Below the pieces are notes generated by a model. The model saw only the letters and a list, made by a program, of their open reading frames with translations. It did not search any database and was not told where the DNA came from. Shown here in pieces: positions 26,304 through 35,328 of a stretch of 60,746 nt of DNA (position 1 is its first letter; every line of letters starts with the position of its first letter). The translations under genes and the position numbers were made by a program. The stretch comes from Pseudomonas sp. GM80 (lineage in GTDB: Bacteria > Pseudomonadota > Gammaproteobacteria > Pseudomonadales > Pseudomonadaceae), in contig NZ_AKJD01000060.1 of NCBI RefSeq assembly GCF_000282515.1, positions 1 through 60,746 of the forward strand. The letters run 5' to 3'.

Positions 26304-27804
26304 GCGCCACCACTGGCGTCGAGATATCCCCCGCCGCCCAAGCCGATTCACGGTTGGCCAGCGCGGTGGCAATCGACTGCACTGCGGTCGACTGCACCTG
26401 ATCCGGCAGCGGATCGAGGCCGGCACTGGCGAAGATCTGGCCATAAGCATTGCGCAGGTCGGCGTACGACAGATCGCGGCGCAGATCCGCTTGCAGGTTG
26501 TTCAGTTCGCCCTGAATCAGTTCCAGCTCACCGATCCCTGCCGCCTGATGACGGTTGCGCAACTGGCCGACGATTTGTCCGTCGATGTCCGACAGTTGCT
26601 GATTGGTCTTGAACTGGCGCAACGCTTCTTGATAGTTGGCGTTGGCCACATAGAGCTGCGCGAGCACCGCGATCGACATCGCCTGACGCCGCGCGGTGGC
26701 GACTTCTTCACCTGCCTTGGCGACGTTGATTGCAGCGGGTGCGGAAATCACGTTGAACAGGTTCCACGTGATTTTCACGCCGTAATCGGCCCAGCCCTGC
26801 TCGACGAGGAACGAGTTGCTGTCGTAATGACCACCGGCGGAAAACTCCAGGCCCGGCAGCAGGCGCAGCATGGCCTTGCGGGTTTCGGCAGCGCTGATGC
26901 GCGTCTGGTAGTCCTGCTCGCGCAGTTCCGGGCGACTGGTCAGGGCTTCCTGCTCCAGTTTCGCCAGATCGACCTTGAGTTCGGGAATCTGATAACCGTC
27001 ATCGGTGGCCAAGGTCAGGTTGGTGCCCAGCGGCAGGTTGATCAGGGTGGCCAGTTCGGTTTTCGCCAGCGACAAGGCACGACGCTGCTCTTCCAGTTGG
27101 CGGGTCGCTTCGATCAGCGAACGCTGATAACCGAGCGATTGCACCGGATCACCAATACGCTGATCACTCAGGGTCTGGCTGTTGTCGCGGGCGGTCTGCA
27201 CGCGCGCCATCAGGCTGTCGATTTGTTTGAGCAGACGCTCGGCGGCCATCGCTCGCCAATAGGCCGAACGTACGTCCTGAACGATGGTGTTGATCACCTT
27301 GCGGCGCCGTTCCTGAACGATCAGGCGCTGGTCGCCCTGCTGCTTGGCGCTGATGTAGCTGACGCCGAAGTCGAGGACGTTCCACACCATGGTCAGGTCG
27401 GCTACGTCGCGGTCACGGTCCTGCGAGGTCGATGGTTCAAGAGACTGGGTGCCGGTGCGCACACTCTGGCTGCTGGAGGCGTTGACGTTGTTGCGCCCGA
27501 CGTACCCGGCGTCCAGCGCCATGCGCGGCAGCATGTCGAAACTGGCGAGGTCGAGCTGCCGCTTGGCCAGCGCTTCCTCCATGATCTTCAAGCGACCTTC
27601 GAGGTTGTATTTCACCGCGCGGGCCATGGCCTGGTGCAGGGTCAACGGGCCGCGCAGCGGTTCCTGATCCTTGTACATGCCTTGCAGATCGCTTTTGGCG
27701 CGCTGCTCGCTGACGCTGCGCTCAATCGGGTCACTGGTCACTGCACATCCGCTGATCGCCAGCGCCAGTAGGCTGGCGCCGAACAACTTCTGACTTTTCT
27801 TCAT
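26287..27804 (-). CDS. TolC-family outer membrane efflux lipoprotein
   Basis: The start ATG 27804 (MKKSQKLFG) is chosen because the lipobox LLALAISGC follows directly; the 56-residue upstream extension lacks a family match. The 505-residue protein shows two OEP repeats (RAVKYNLEGRLKIMEEALAK; DQRLIVQERRRKVINTI; ALTSRPELREQDYQTRISAAE) with long coiled coils. It lies 47 bp downstream of the giant protein gene in the same direction, so it is probably the outer membrane exit of that locus, with the HlyD-type proteins at 38747-42939. Confidence 0.9.
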   Translation of the reverse strand: MKKSQKLFGASLLALAISGCAVTSDPIERSVSEQRAKSDLQGMYKDQEPLRGPLTLHQAMARAVKYNLEGRLKIMEEALAKRQLDLASFDMLPRMALDAGYVGRNNVNASSSQSVRTGTQSLEPSTSQDRDRDVADLTMVWNVLDFGVSYISAKQQGDQRLIVQERRRKVINTIVQDVRSAYWRAMAAERLLKQIDSLMARVQTARDNSQTLSDQRIGDPVQSLGYQRSLIEATRQLEEQRRALSLAKTELATLINLPLGTNLTLATDDGYQIPELKVDLAKLEQEALTSRPELREQDYQTRISAAETRKAMLRLLPGLEFSAGGHYDSNSFLVEQGWADYGVKITWNLFNVISAPAAINVAKAGEEVATARRQAMSIAVLAQLYVANANYQEALRQFKTNQQLSDIDGQIVGQLRNRHQAAGIGELELIQGELNNLQADLRRDLSYADLRNAYGQIFASAGLDPLPDQVQSTAVQSIATALANRESAWAAGDISTPVVAHAPAQ

Positions 27805-27850
27805 CCCTGGATCGCCCCTAGGTCCTGCACAGTGTTGAGTAATGGTGAGT

Positions 27851-30800
27851 TCAGGCTGACATTTCGCTGATGCCGACCTGTTGCAGCGCTGCCGCCAGGT
27901 CGTCGACCCGGTGCTGCTCGGTGTCTTTGAGCTGTTGTAGTTGTTGCCCCAGTGTCGGCGCGCCAAACACACCGCGCAGGCCTTGGGAAATATCGCCGGC
28001 CTTGAGCGACTGGCTGCCGAATGCGTTCAGCGCATCCCGCTCGGCAGCACGGTCCTGACTGAACAGGCTCGCCAGTGTGCTGCTGGCGAATACGCCGCCA
28101 TCACCACCGCCAAAACCGAGGAACCCGTGGCCGGAGCCATCGCCGCTGCTGTCACTGCTGCTGAACACTTGCGCGATGTAACTGCGGCTGAGGGCACCGT
28201 GATTGATGAAAATATCGCCAAGCGGGCGAATGCCGTTGCCGATCACCCGTTGTTCAAACAGCGGCGCAAAGGTCAGCGGTGAACCGAGCTCGCCGGTTGG
28301 TGGAGTGAAGATGAACGGCTGCAGCGGCACGTTCGGTGGCGGTGCCGGCACCACCGGGTCGCTGCTGCGAATCAACGGATCCGGGATCACGACACTGGTC
28401 GGCGTGGTCGGCACAGTGGGCACGGTGGGCGGCACGACCACCGGCACCGTATTAATCGCGTAGTTGTTGGAACTGCTGACGCCGCTGCCGCTGTTGCCGG
28501 ACGCATCACTGACCCCGGCACTGTTGACGCTGATCGCGTTGTTCGCACTGTTGACGTTGGCGTTCGGTGTCAGGGTGGCGGTCCAGCTCTTGCCTCCGTC
28601 GCTGCTGCTCAGGTTGGACAAGGTGCCGTTCGCCACCGCGATGTCTGACAGATCGAAACCGCTGACCGCCTCGTTGAAGGTAATGGTCACCTGCGAGGTC
28701 TGGCCGATGCCGATGTTCGGGTTGGCAATGACGACCGTCGCACTCGGCCGCTCGCTGTCGAGCGCGTAGTTGTTCGACACCGCCACTGTGCTGCCGACGT
28801 TGCCGGCCAGATCGGTGACATTGCTGGTGTCGAGCGCAATGAAATTGCTCGGGTCGGTGACATTGGCCGTTGGCGTGAAGGTCGCGGTCCAGGTCTTGCC
28901 GCCATCGCTGCTGCTCAGGTTGCTCAAATCGCCATTGGTCACGCTCAGGTCGGACAGATCGAAGTTGCTCACCGCCTCGCTGAAGGTGAACGTCACCGTG
29001 GTGGTCTGGCCGATGCCCAAGTGGGGATTGGCGACCACGATATTCACCGTCGGCCGGGTCGCGTCGAGCGCGTAGTTGTTGGAAATCGCAATGCTCGCGC
29101 CGAGGTTGCCGGCCAGATCCTGCACACCGGCCGTGTCGACGATGATCAGGTTGGTCGTGTCGTTGACGTTGGCCGTCGGTGTCAGCGTGGCGGTCCAGGT
29201 GATGCCGCCATCGCTGCTGGTCAGGTTCGCCAGCGTGCCGTTGGCGACGCTGATGTCCGACAGGTCAAAACCGCTGACCGCTTCACTGAAGGTGATGGTC
29301 ACCGTGGTGGTTGCACCGATGCCCAGGCGATTGTCGGCGACCACGATGGTCGCGGTCGGCAGCGCCGTGTCGATGGCGAAATTGTTCGAAGCGGTGGTGC
29401 CGACGCCGCTGTTGCCGGAGGCGTTGGTCACGCCACTGTTGTCGAGGGTAATCAGGTTGGTGGTGTCGGTGATGTTGGCGGTCGGCGTGAGTGTCGCCGT
29501 CCAGGTGATGCCGCCGTCACTGGAGGTGAGGTTACTCAGGATGCCATTGGCGATGGTCAGGTCCGCATTGGTGAAACCGCTGACGGCCTCGCTGAAGGTG
29601 ATGGTCACCGTCGAGGTTTCGCCGGCCTTGAGCGCGGTATCCGCGACGACGATGGTCGCGGTCGGCACTTCGGTCTGCACCGCATAGTTGGCCGAGTTGG
29701 TGATGCCGCTGCCGGCATTGCCCGCCAGATCGCTGATGCCAGCGTTGTTCAGCACGATCAGGTTGGTGGCGTCACTGACGCCGATGGTCGGCGTGAAGGT
29801 GGCCGTCCAGGTGATGCCGCCGTCGCTCGACGAGACATTGCTCAGCGTGCCGTTGGCAACGCTCAGGTCGCTGTTGTCGAATCCGCTGACCGCCTCACTG
29901 AAAGTAATGGTGACGAGCGCGGTTTCACCGGGACGCAGATCGGTATCACTGATGACGATGGTGGCGGTCGGGCGCTGACTGTCGATCACGTAGTTGGCCG
30001 AATCGGTGGTGCCGCTGCCGGAATTGCCCGCGATGTCAGTGATGCCGGTGTTGTCCAGGGTGATGATGTTGCTGGTGTCGGTGATGCCCGCCGATGGAGT
30101 GAACGTCGCCGTGTAAGTGATGTTGTCCGAGGTGCTCAGCCCGGAGAGCGTGCCGTTGGCCACGGTCAGGTCGGCCAGGGTCAAACCGCTGACGGCCTCG
30201 CTGAAGGTGATGGTCACGGTGGTGGTCTGGCCGACGCCCAGCGCTGAATCGGCGAGCACCACGGTGGCGGTCGGGCGCTGGGTGTCGATGGCGTAATTGT
30301 TGGAGTTGGTGGTGCCACTGCCGGCGTTGCCGACGGCGTTCTGCACACCGCTGTTGTCGAGGGTGATCAGGTTGCTCGCGTCCGTGATGTTGCTGGTCGG
30401 GGTGAAAGTCGCCGTCCAGGTGATACCGCCGTCGCTGCTGCTCACCGCCGTCAGCGTGCCGTTGGCAATTGTCAGGTCGGCGTTGTTGAAACCGGTGACG
30501 GCTTCGCTGAAGGTGATGGTCACCAGCGACGTTTCGCCGATGGTCAGGCTGTTGTCCGCGACGACGATGGTCGCGGTTGGCGCCACGGTGTTGATGGTGA
30601 AGTTGCCGGAGTTGGTCGTGCCCGTGCCGGCGTTCCCGGCCAGGTCGGCGATACCGGTGTTGGCCAGGGTGATGATGTTGCTGGTGTCGTTGATCCCGCC
30701 GGTCGGCGTGAAGGTCGCCGTCCAGGTGATGCCGCCATCGGCGCTGCTGACCGCCGTGAGCGTACCGTTGGGGACGGTCAGGTCGGCGTTGGTGAAACCA

Positions 30801-33800
30801 CTGACCGCTTCGCTGAAGGTAATGGTCACCAGTGTCGTTTCGCCGGCGCTCAGCGCGGGATCGGCGACGACGATGGTCGCGGTCGGCCGCTGGGTGTCGA
30901 TGCTGTAGTTGTTCGAATCGGTGGTGCCACTGCCGGCATTGCCGGCCAGGTCGGCGACGCCGGTGTTGTCCAGCGTCACCAGGTTGGTGGCGTCGGTGAT
31001 GTTCGCGCTCGGTGTGAACGTTGCCGTCCAGGTGATGCCGCCGTCCGCGCTGCTGACCGCCGTCAGGGAGCCGTTGGCGATGGTCAGGTCGGCATTGGTA
31101 AAACCGCTGACCGCTTCGCTGAAGGTGATGGTCACCAGCGAGGTGTCGCCGATTTTCAAGGTGCTTTGCGTGAACACCACGGTGGCGGTCGGCCGCACGG
31201 TGTCGACCGCGTAATTGTTGGAATCAGTGGTGCCGCTGCCGGCATTGCCCGCCAGATCCGCGACCCCTGTGTTATTCAGGGTGATCAGGTTGGTAGCGTC
31301 AGTGATGCTGCTGGTCGGCGTGAACGTCGCCGTCCAGGTGATGCCGCCATCCGCACTGCTGACTGCGCTCAACGTGCCGTTGGCAATGCTCAGGTCGGCG
31401 TTGGTGAAGCCGCTGACCGCTTCACTGAAAGTAATCGTCACCAGCGAGGTTTCACCGATTTTCAGCGCGGTATCGGCGACCACGATGGTCGCCGTCGGCC
31501 GTGCGGTGTCGATCGCGTAGTTGTTGGAGTTGGTGCTGCCAGTGCCGGCGTTGCCGGACAGGTCATTGACCCCGGTATTGTCCAGAGTGATCAGGTTGGT
31601 GGTGTCGGTGACGCTCGTGGTTGGCGTCAGCGTGGCGGTCCAGGTAATGCCGCCGTCGCTGCTGCTCAGTCCGGTCAAGGTGCCGTTGGCCACCGTCAGG
31701 TCGGCGGCGGTGAAGCCGCTCACCGCTTCGCTGAAGGTGATGGTCACCACAGAGGTTTCGCCTGCCGCCAGATTGGTGTCGGCAACGATAATGGTCGCTG
31801 TCGGTCGTACGGTGTCGACCACATAATTGGCCGAATCGGTGGTGCCACTGCCGGCGTTGCCGGCCAGATCCGCCACCCCGGTGTTGTCGAGGGTAATCAG
31901 GTTGGTGGCATCGGTAATGCTCGCGTTCGGGGTGAACGTCGCCGTCCAGGTGATGCCGCCGTCGGCGCTGCTGACGTTGGTCAGCGTACCGTTGGCAATG
32001 GTCAGGTCAGCGTTGGTGAAACCGCTCACTGCCTCGCTGAACGTGATGGTCACCAGCGAGGTGTCGCCGATTTTCAGCGCCGTATCGCTCATCACGATTG
32101 TCGCAGTCGGACGCTGGGTATCGATCGCGTAGTTGTTCGAGTTGGTGGTGCCGACACCGGCGACGCTGTCGGACACCGCCGTCACCCCAGTGTTGTCGAG
32201 GGTGATGAGGTTGGTGGTGTCGGTAATGTTGTTGGTCGGCGTAAAGGTTGCCGTCCAGGTGATACCGCCGTCGGCGCTGGACACATTGGTCAGCGTGCCG
32301 TTGGCAATGGTCAGGTCGGCGTTGGTAAAACCGTTTACGGCGCGGCTGAAGGTGATGGTCACCAGCGAGGTTTCGCCGATTTTCAGCGCGGTGTCGGCGA
32401 CCACGATGGTGGCAGTCGGCGGTTCCACGTAAGCGGTGTTGAGCGTACCGCCGTTGTTGTAGATGCCCACCAGTGCGCTCGGCGTTGTGCCGGTCGAACC
32501 GCCGTTGGAAAGCCCACCACCACCGCTGGCAGCGCCGTTGCCACTGATCGCGGCAAAGTTGCTCGCGGTGATCAGCACCACGCCGCCGTTGTTCCAGATC
32601 GCGCCGACGCCGCGACCGCCAGCCCCGCCATCGGCGCCGTTGCTGCCGACCCCACCGCCACCACCACCGCCGCCACCGGCAGCAATGTTATTGCTGATGA
32701 CCGAGTTGCCGATGACTTTCAGGGTGCCGCTTGCAGCGTTGTAGATGCCGCCGGCCGCATTGCCGCCGACGCCACCGACTTTGTCCCAACCGGAACCACC
32801 GCCGCCGCCACCAATGGACAGCGTGCCGTTACTGGCCGAACCGCCGTTGCCGCCATGACTGTAACCGGCACCGGCGCTGCCGCCATTGCCGCCGACGCCA
32901 CCGGTGCTGGTGCCGCCGCGGCCGCCCATGTCGGTCGGACTGTAACCACCGCCATAGCCGCCGGCATTGGCACCGCCCGCCCCCCCGGCATAAGTGCCGG
33001 TGCCCGGGCCAGAAGTACCGCCATGGCCACCGGACTGGCCACCGATACCCGCACCGCCGCCACCGCCACCGCCGACATAACCGCCGGTCACACCACCGCC
33101 ACCACCACCGCCGGAGGCGGCGTTGGCAGTCACTGTCACGTTGTTCAGGGTCAGAGTCCCGGCGTTGAAAATCCCACCGCCCATGGCCCCCGCAGCGGCT
33201 GAACCACCATTACCACCGTTGCCCGCCACCAGACCTTTGGTAATCACCAGCCCGTCGAGGGTCACGGTGTTGCCGGAGGTGACTTCCACCACGCGGGTCT
33301 TGTACTGACCGTCGAGGGTCACGTCGGCCACGCCGTCGTTGTTCAGGTCGCCATCGACGGTGATGCTCTTGTTGATCAGCAATTCAGAGGTGAGCTGGAC
33401 GGTCATGCCGGAACTGAACGTGACGATGTCACCGTTCTGCGCCGACGCCAGCGCCGCACGCAACGAGCCGACGCCCGAGTTGAGATTGTTGGTCGCCGTC
33501 CACGTGGCCAGTCCCCACTGGTATTCGCTCATGGCTTTGCTCGACAGCACATTGGCGCTCTCGATGGTGCCGGTGGCGATCTCCAGATCCCAGTCGCCAC
33601 CCACGCCGGTGCGGTTGTTCGATGCCGCCACGTCACGCCCGGTCAACTGCGCCAGCGAGTCGACGAAACTCAAGCCGCGATCGCCCTCGGCGGTGTAGCA
33701 ACCGTAGATCAGGATGTCGCCGCCGACGTTCATGTCCTTGCCGATCTCGCCAAGAATCGCGCTGCGTTGCGCGACGTTGTCGGCGGACAGATAGCTGTTG

Positions 33801-34276
33801 CCCAGCCACAAATCACCGGCATTGCCGTGGGCAATGATCTGCACCGAACTGACGCCGTGATGTTGATCAAGGTAATCGGCGATCTGCTGCAGGCCGTCCT
33901 TGGTAGCGTCGAGCTTGACCACTTGCGTGCCGGGCGCGATCCCTTGCAGCAGGGCGTCAGCATCCTTCACTCGTGAGTCGACGAAGACCACGCTCTGGCC
34001 CGGTACGGCAACAGGACTGGCGGCGGGTGCGGCATCAGCCTGACCGTGGGTGTCTTTGCTCGCGACCGGGTGATCGGCCGTCGGCGCCTTGGCCGCATCG
34101 GCAGCGGTAGGGGCATGGCTGTCCGCCTGCGCGGCCGTGTCGGCCACGGTGGCGGCGACCGCACCGTCGAACAGCATGCGCGGTTCCAGCGACATGATCA
34201 GCGGCGAGGCCAGCGGACGCTGACCTGCGGTTGCCTGAGACTTGACCTTTGCCCCACCAAAAAGGGTCCACCACAT
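27851..34276 (-). CDS. Giant surface/secreted protein: DUF4347-like head, glycine-rich region, 13 Ig-like repeats
   Basis: ATG 34276 (MWWTLFGGAK) follows GGTGAG and is taken as start: 2141 residues. LEPRMLFDGA occurs at about residues 30-39. A DUF4347-like domain follows at about 95-250 (VVFVDSRVKDADALLQGI; VQIIAHGNAGDLWLGN; DILIYGCYTAEGDRG), then a beta-helix-like stretch with very glycine-rich runs (about 340-610). Thirteen ~102-residue Bap/Big_12-like repeats beginning PTATIVVADTALKIGE-type span about 620-1940. A ~200-residue tail has no RTX motif. No Sec signal is visible. It resembles large adhesins; function unknown. Confidence 0.85.
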   Translation of the reverse strand: MWWTLFGGAKVKSQATAGQRPLASPLIMSLEPRMLFDGAVAATVADTAAQADSHAPTAADAAKAPTADHPVASKDTHGQADAAPAASPVAVPGQSVVFVDSRVKDADALLQGIAPGTQVVKLDATKDGLQQIADYLDQHHGVSSVQIIAHGNAGDLWLGNSYLSADNVAQRSAILGEIGKDMNVGGDILIYGCYTAEGDRGLSFVDSLAQLTGRDVAASNNRTGVGGDWDLEIATGTIESANVLSSKAMSEYQWGLATWTATNNLNSGVGSLRAALASAQNGDIVTFSSGMTVQLTSELLINKSITVDGDLNNDGVADVTLDGQYKTRVVEVTSGNTVTLDGLVITKGLVAGNGGNGGSAAAGAMGGGIFNAGTLTLNNVTVTANAASGGGGGGGVTGGYVGGGGGGGAGIGGQSGGHGGTSGPGTGTYAGGAGGANAGGYGGGYSPTDMGGRGGTSTGGVGGNGGSAGAGYSHGGNGGSASNGTLSIGGGGGGSGWDKVGGVGGNAAGGIYNAASGTLKVIGNSVISNNIAAGGGGGGGGGVGSNGADGGAGGRGVGAIWNNGGVVLITASNFAAISGNGAASGGGGLSNGGSTGTTPSALVGIYNNGGTLNTAYVEPPTATIVVADTALKIGETSLVTITFSRAVNGFTNADLTIANGTLTNVSSADGGITWTATFTPTNNITDTTNLITLDNTGVTAVSDSVAGVGTTNSNNYAIDTQRPTATIVMSDTALKIGDTSLVTITFSEAVSGFTNADLTIANGTLTNVSSADGGITWTATFTPNASITDATNLITLDNTGVADLAGNAGSGTTDSANYVVDTVRPTATIIVADTNLAAGETSVVTITFSEAVSGFTAADLTVANGTLTGLSSSDGGITWTATLTPTTSVTDTTNLITLDNTGVNDLSGNAGTGSTNSNNYAIDTARPTATIVVADTALKIGETSLVTITFSEAVSGFTNADLSIANGTLSAVSSADGGITWTATFTPTSSITDATNLITLNNTGVADLAGNAGSGTTDSNNYAVDTVRPTATVVFTQSTLKIGDTSLVTITFSEAVSGFTNADLTIANGSLTAVSSADGGITWTATFTPSANITDATNLVTLDNTGVADLAGNAGSGTTDSNNYSIDTQRPTATIVVADPALSAGETTLVTITFSEAVSGFTNADLTVPNGTLTAVSSADGGITWTATFTPTGGINDTSNIITLANTGIADLAGNAGTGTTNSGNFTINTVAPTATIVVADNSLTIGETSLVTITFSEAVTGFNNADLTIANGTLTAVSSSDGGITWTATFTPTSNITDASNLITLDNSGVQNAVGNAGSGTTNSNNYAIDTQRPTATVVLADSALGVGQTTTVTITFSEAVSGLTLADLTVANGTLSGLSTSDNITYTATFTPSAGITDTSNIITLDNTGITDIAGNSGSGTTDSANYVIDSQRPTATIVISDTDLRPGETALVTITFSEAVSGFDNSDLSVANGTLSNVSSSDGGITWTATFTPTIGVSDATNLIVLNNAGISDLAGNAGSGITNSANYAVQTEVPTATIVVADTALKAGETSTVTITFSEAVSGFTNADLTIANGILSNLTSSDGGITWTATLTPTANITDTTNLITLDNSGVTNASGNSGVGTTASNNFAIDTALPTATIVVADNRLGIGATTTVTITFSEAVSGFDLSDISVANGTLANLTSSDGGITWTATLTPTANVNDTTNLIIVDTAGVQDLAGNLGASIAISNNYALDATRPTVNIVVANPHLGIGQTTTVTFTFSEAVSNFDLSDLSVTNGDLSNLSSSDGGKTWTATFTPTANVTDPSNFIALDTSNVTDLAGNVGSTVAVSNNYALDSERPSATVVIANPNIGIGQTSQVTITFNEAVSGFDLSDIAVANGTLSNLSSSDGGKSWTATLTPNANVNSANNAISVNSAGVSDASGNSGSGVSSSNNYAINTVPVVVPPTVPTVPTTPTSVVIPDPLIRSSDPVVPAPPPNVPLQPFIFTPPTGELGSPLTFAPLFEQRVIGNGIRPLGDIFINHGALSRSYIAQVFSSSDSSGDGSGHGFLGFGGGDGGVFASSTLASLFSQDRAAERDALNAFGSQSLKAGDISQGLRGVFGAPTLGQQLQQLKDTEQHRVDDLAAALQQVGISEMSA
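28450..32420 (-). repeat. Thirteen tandem 306-bp repeats encoding Ig-like domains
   Basis: Each unit is ~306 bp and encodes PTATIVVAD, ITFSEAVSGF, ADLTIANGTL, SSADGGITWTATFTP, NLITLDNTGV and GNAGSGTTDSNNYAID in order. Thirteen PTAT/PSAT/PTVN starts can be counted. Units near the N-terminal side are almost identical; the four nearest the C-terminus differ more (for example ADNRLGIGATTTV, NPHLGIGQTTTV). Confidence 0.9.
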
Positions 34277-34317
34277 GTTGCTCACCCGAACTCGAACGAA
34301 GGTACGTGACGCATCAA

Positions 34318-34349
34318 TGAAAAACGCCGCGATCAACTGATCGCGGCGT
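34318..34349 (-). terminator. Terminator of the second sulfotransferase gene
   Basis: ACGCCGCGATCA (34324-34335) pairs with TGATCGCGGCGT (34338-34349) with a 2-base loop; on the minus strand TTTTTC follows the stem. The sulfotransferase TGA (34333-34335) is part of the stem. It separates that gene from the giant gene start at 34276, so the giant gene needs read-through or a promoter in the 60-bp gap. Confidence 0.75.
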
Positions 34350-35178
34350 CGGACTTCATACGAATGACATTGGCGGCGCTGGCTGAGCCATCGAGCCAAA
34401 AAGACAAATCGGCGTATTGCTTGAACAGATCCGGCGGCAGAATCGTGCGCCGTGATTGCAAGGCAACCTTGGGTTTGACCGTGTGCAGGCCGGCCAGGCC
34501 AAGGCCCTGGTCGAACGCTGGCGCGTCATAGGCCAGGTGTTCGAAATCGTGCTCGAACCACGGCTCGCCAATAAAGTCGTAGACCAGTCGCAGGACCCGT
34601 TCCGGGGCTTGGCTGAGCAGGTCGTAATCGACGATCAGCAACGATTCGGCATGCTCGCCGTAATAGGCTTCCTTGAGCGCCGCCCAGGCAAAACCCACCA
34701 GTCGATTGCGCTGGGCCAGGGTTTCGCAGCGGCTGTAAACGGTGTTGCGTTCGGCAGCGTCGCTGAACAGTTTGGTGTTTTCGTAGGGATTGGCGCGATA
34801 CAGGCGTTCGAGGCTGTCCATCACCCAAGCCACGTTGCGCACGCAGGCGATGACTTTGGCCTGGGGAAACAGATCGCGGATCGCTGGCAGACGCGAGCTC
34901 CACTGCCGGTTGGTGTCGAACACCAACGGCTTGTCGGCCTTGTCGGCATAGAAGGATTCGAACAGGCCACGCAGCAGGCGCCTACGCATGGCAGTGTCGA
35001 TCACCGCGCCGTACTCACTGCCGGCGCTGCATTGTTCAAGGACACTGGAGAATAGAGAACCGACCGGGCTGGTCATGCCGGCATGAAAGCGCGGGTTCTG
35101 CAAAAGGATCGCAGAAAGCAGGGTCGAGCCTGAGCGCGGCAAGCCGGAGATAAAGTGGAACTGCTGCAATCCCTTCAC
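34333..35178 (-). CDS. Sulfotransferase-family protein (2)
   Basis: This 281-residue protein begins MKGLQQFHFISGLPRSGSTL, an ideal 5'-phosphosulfate-binding loop near the N-terminus. A later segment KVIACVRNVAWVMDSLERLY carries the 3'-phosphate arginine/serine motif. The layout resembles single-domain sulfotransferases such as RaxST and protein-sulfotransferase-like families. It is the second PAPS-using enzyme of the locus, immediately upstream of the giant protein gene. Acceptor unknown; a protein tyrosine is one possibility. Confidence 0.85.
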   Translation of the reverse strand: MKGLQQFHFISGLPRSGSTLLSAILLQNPRFHAGMTSPVGSLFSSVLEQCSAGSEYGAVIDTAMRRRLLRGLFESFYADKADKPLVFDTNRQWSSRLPAIRDLFPQAKVIACVRNVAWVMDSLERLYRANPYENTKLFSDAAERNTVYSRCETLAQRNRLVGFAWAALKEAYYGEHAESLLIVDYDLLSQAPERVLRLVYDFIGEPWFEHDFEHLAYDAPAFDQGLGLAGLHTVKPKVALQSRRTILPPDLFKQYADLSFWLDGSASAANVIRMKSDAAIS

Positions 35179-35328
35179 CGTAATCGGAAGTCCTTTTGTC
35201 CGACAGAGCGTAGTTCAACTAGTAACCCTGCGACTAGTAGTGTTTTGATATCACTCAGAGCAAAAAGAACTAACTGATTAACTTTTAATCGCGAATAAGC
35301 AGATGAATCGTTTTAGTCCCGTCACGGC

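Noticed and set aside
25698..26450. Longer start for the APS kinase (ATG 26450)
   Set aside because: The extra 49 residues are arginine-rich, overlap the TolC gene by 164 bp and lack family similarity.
28450..32420. Regular direct repeats considered as a CRISPR array
   Set aside because: Repeats are 306 bp, contiguous and coding; no short repeat/spacer structure and no cas genes.
31166..33202. 678-codon plus-strand frame and a series of 101-codon plus-strand frames between 28464 and 32432
   Set aside because: They are antisense to the giant Ig-repeat gene; their 306-bp spacing only mirrors that gene's repeats.
27851..34276. RTX adhesin interpretation of the giant protein
   Set aside because: No GGxGxDxxx nonapeptide array was seen; the glycine-rich runs lack the aspartates.
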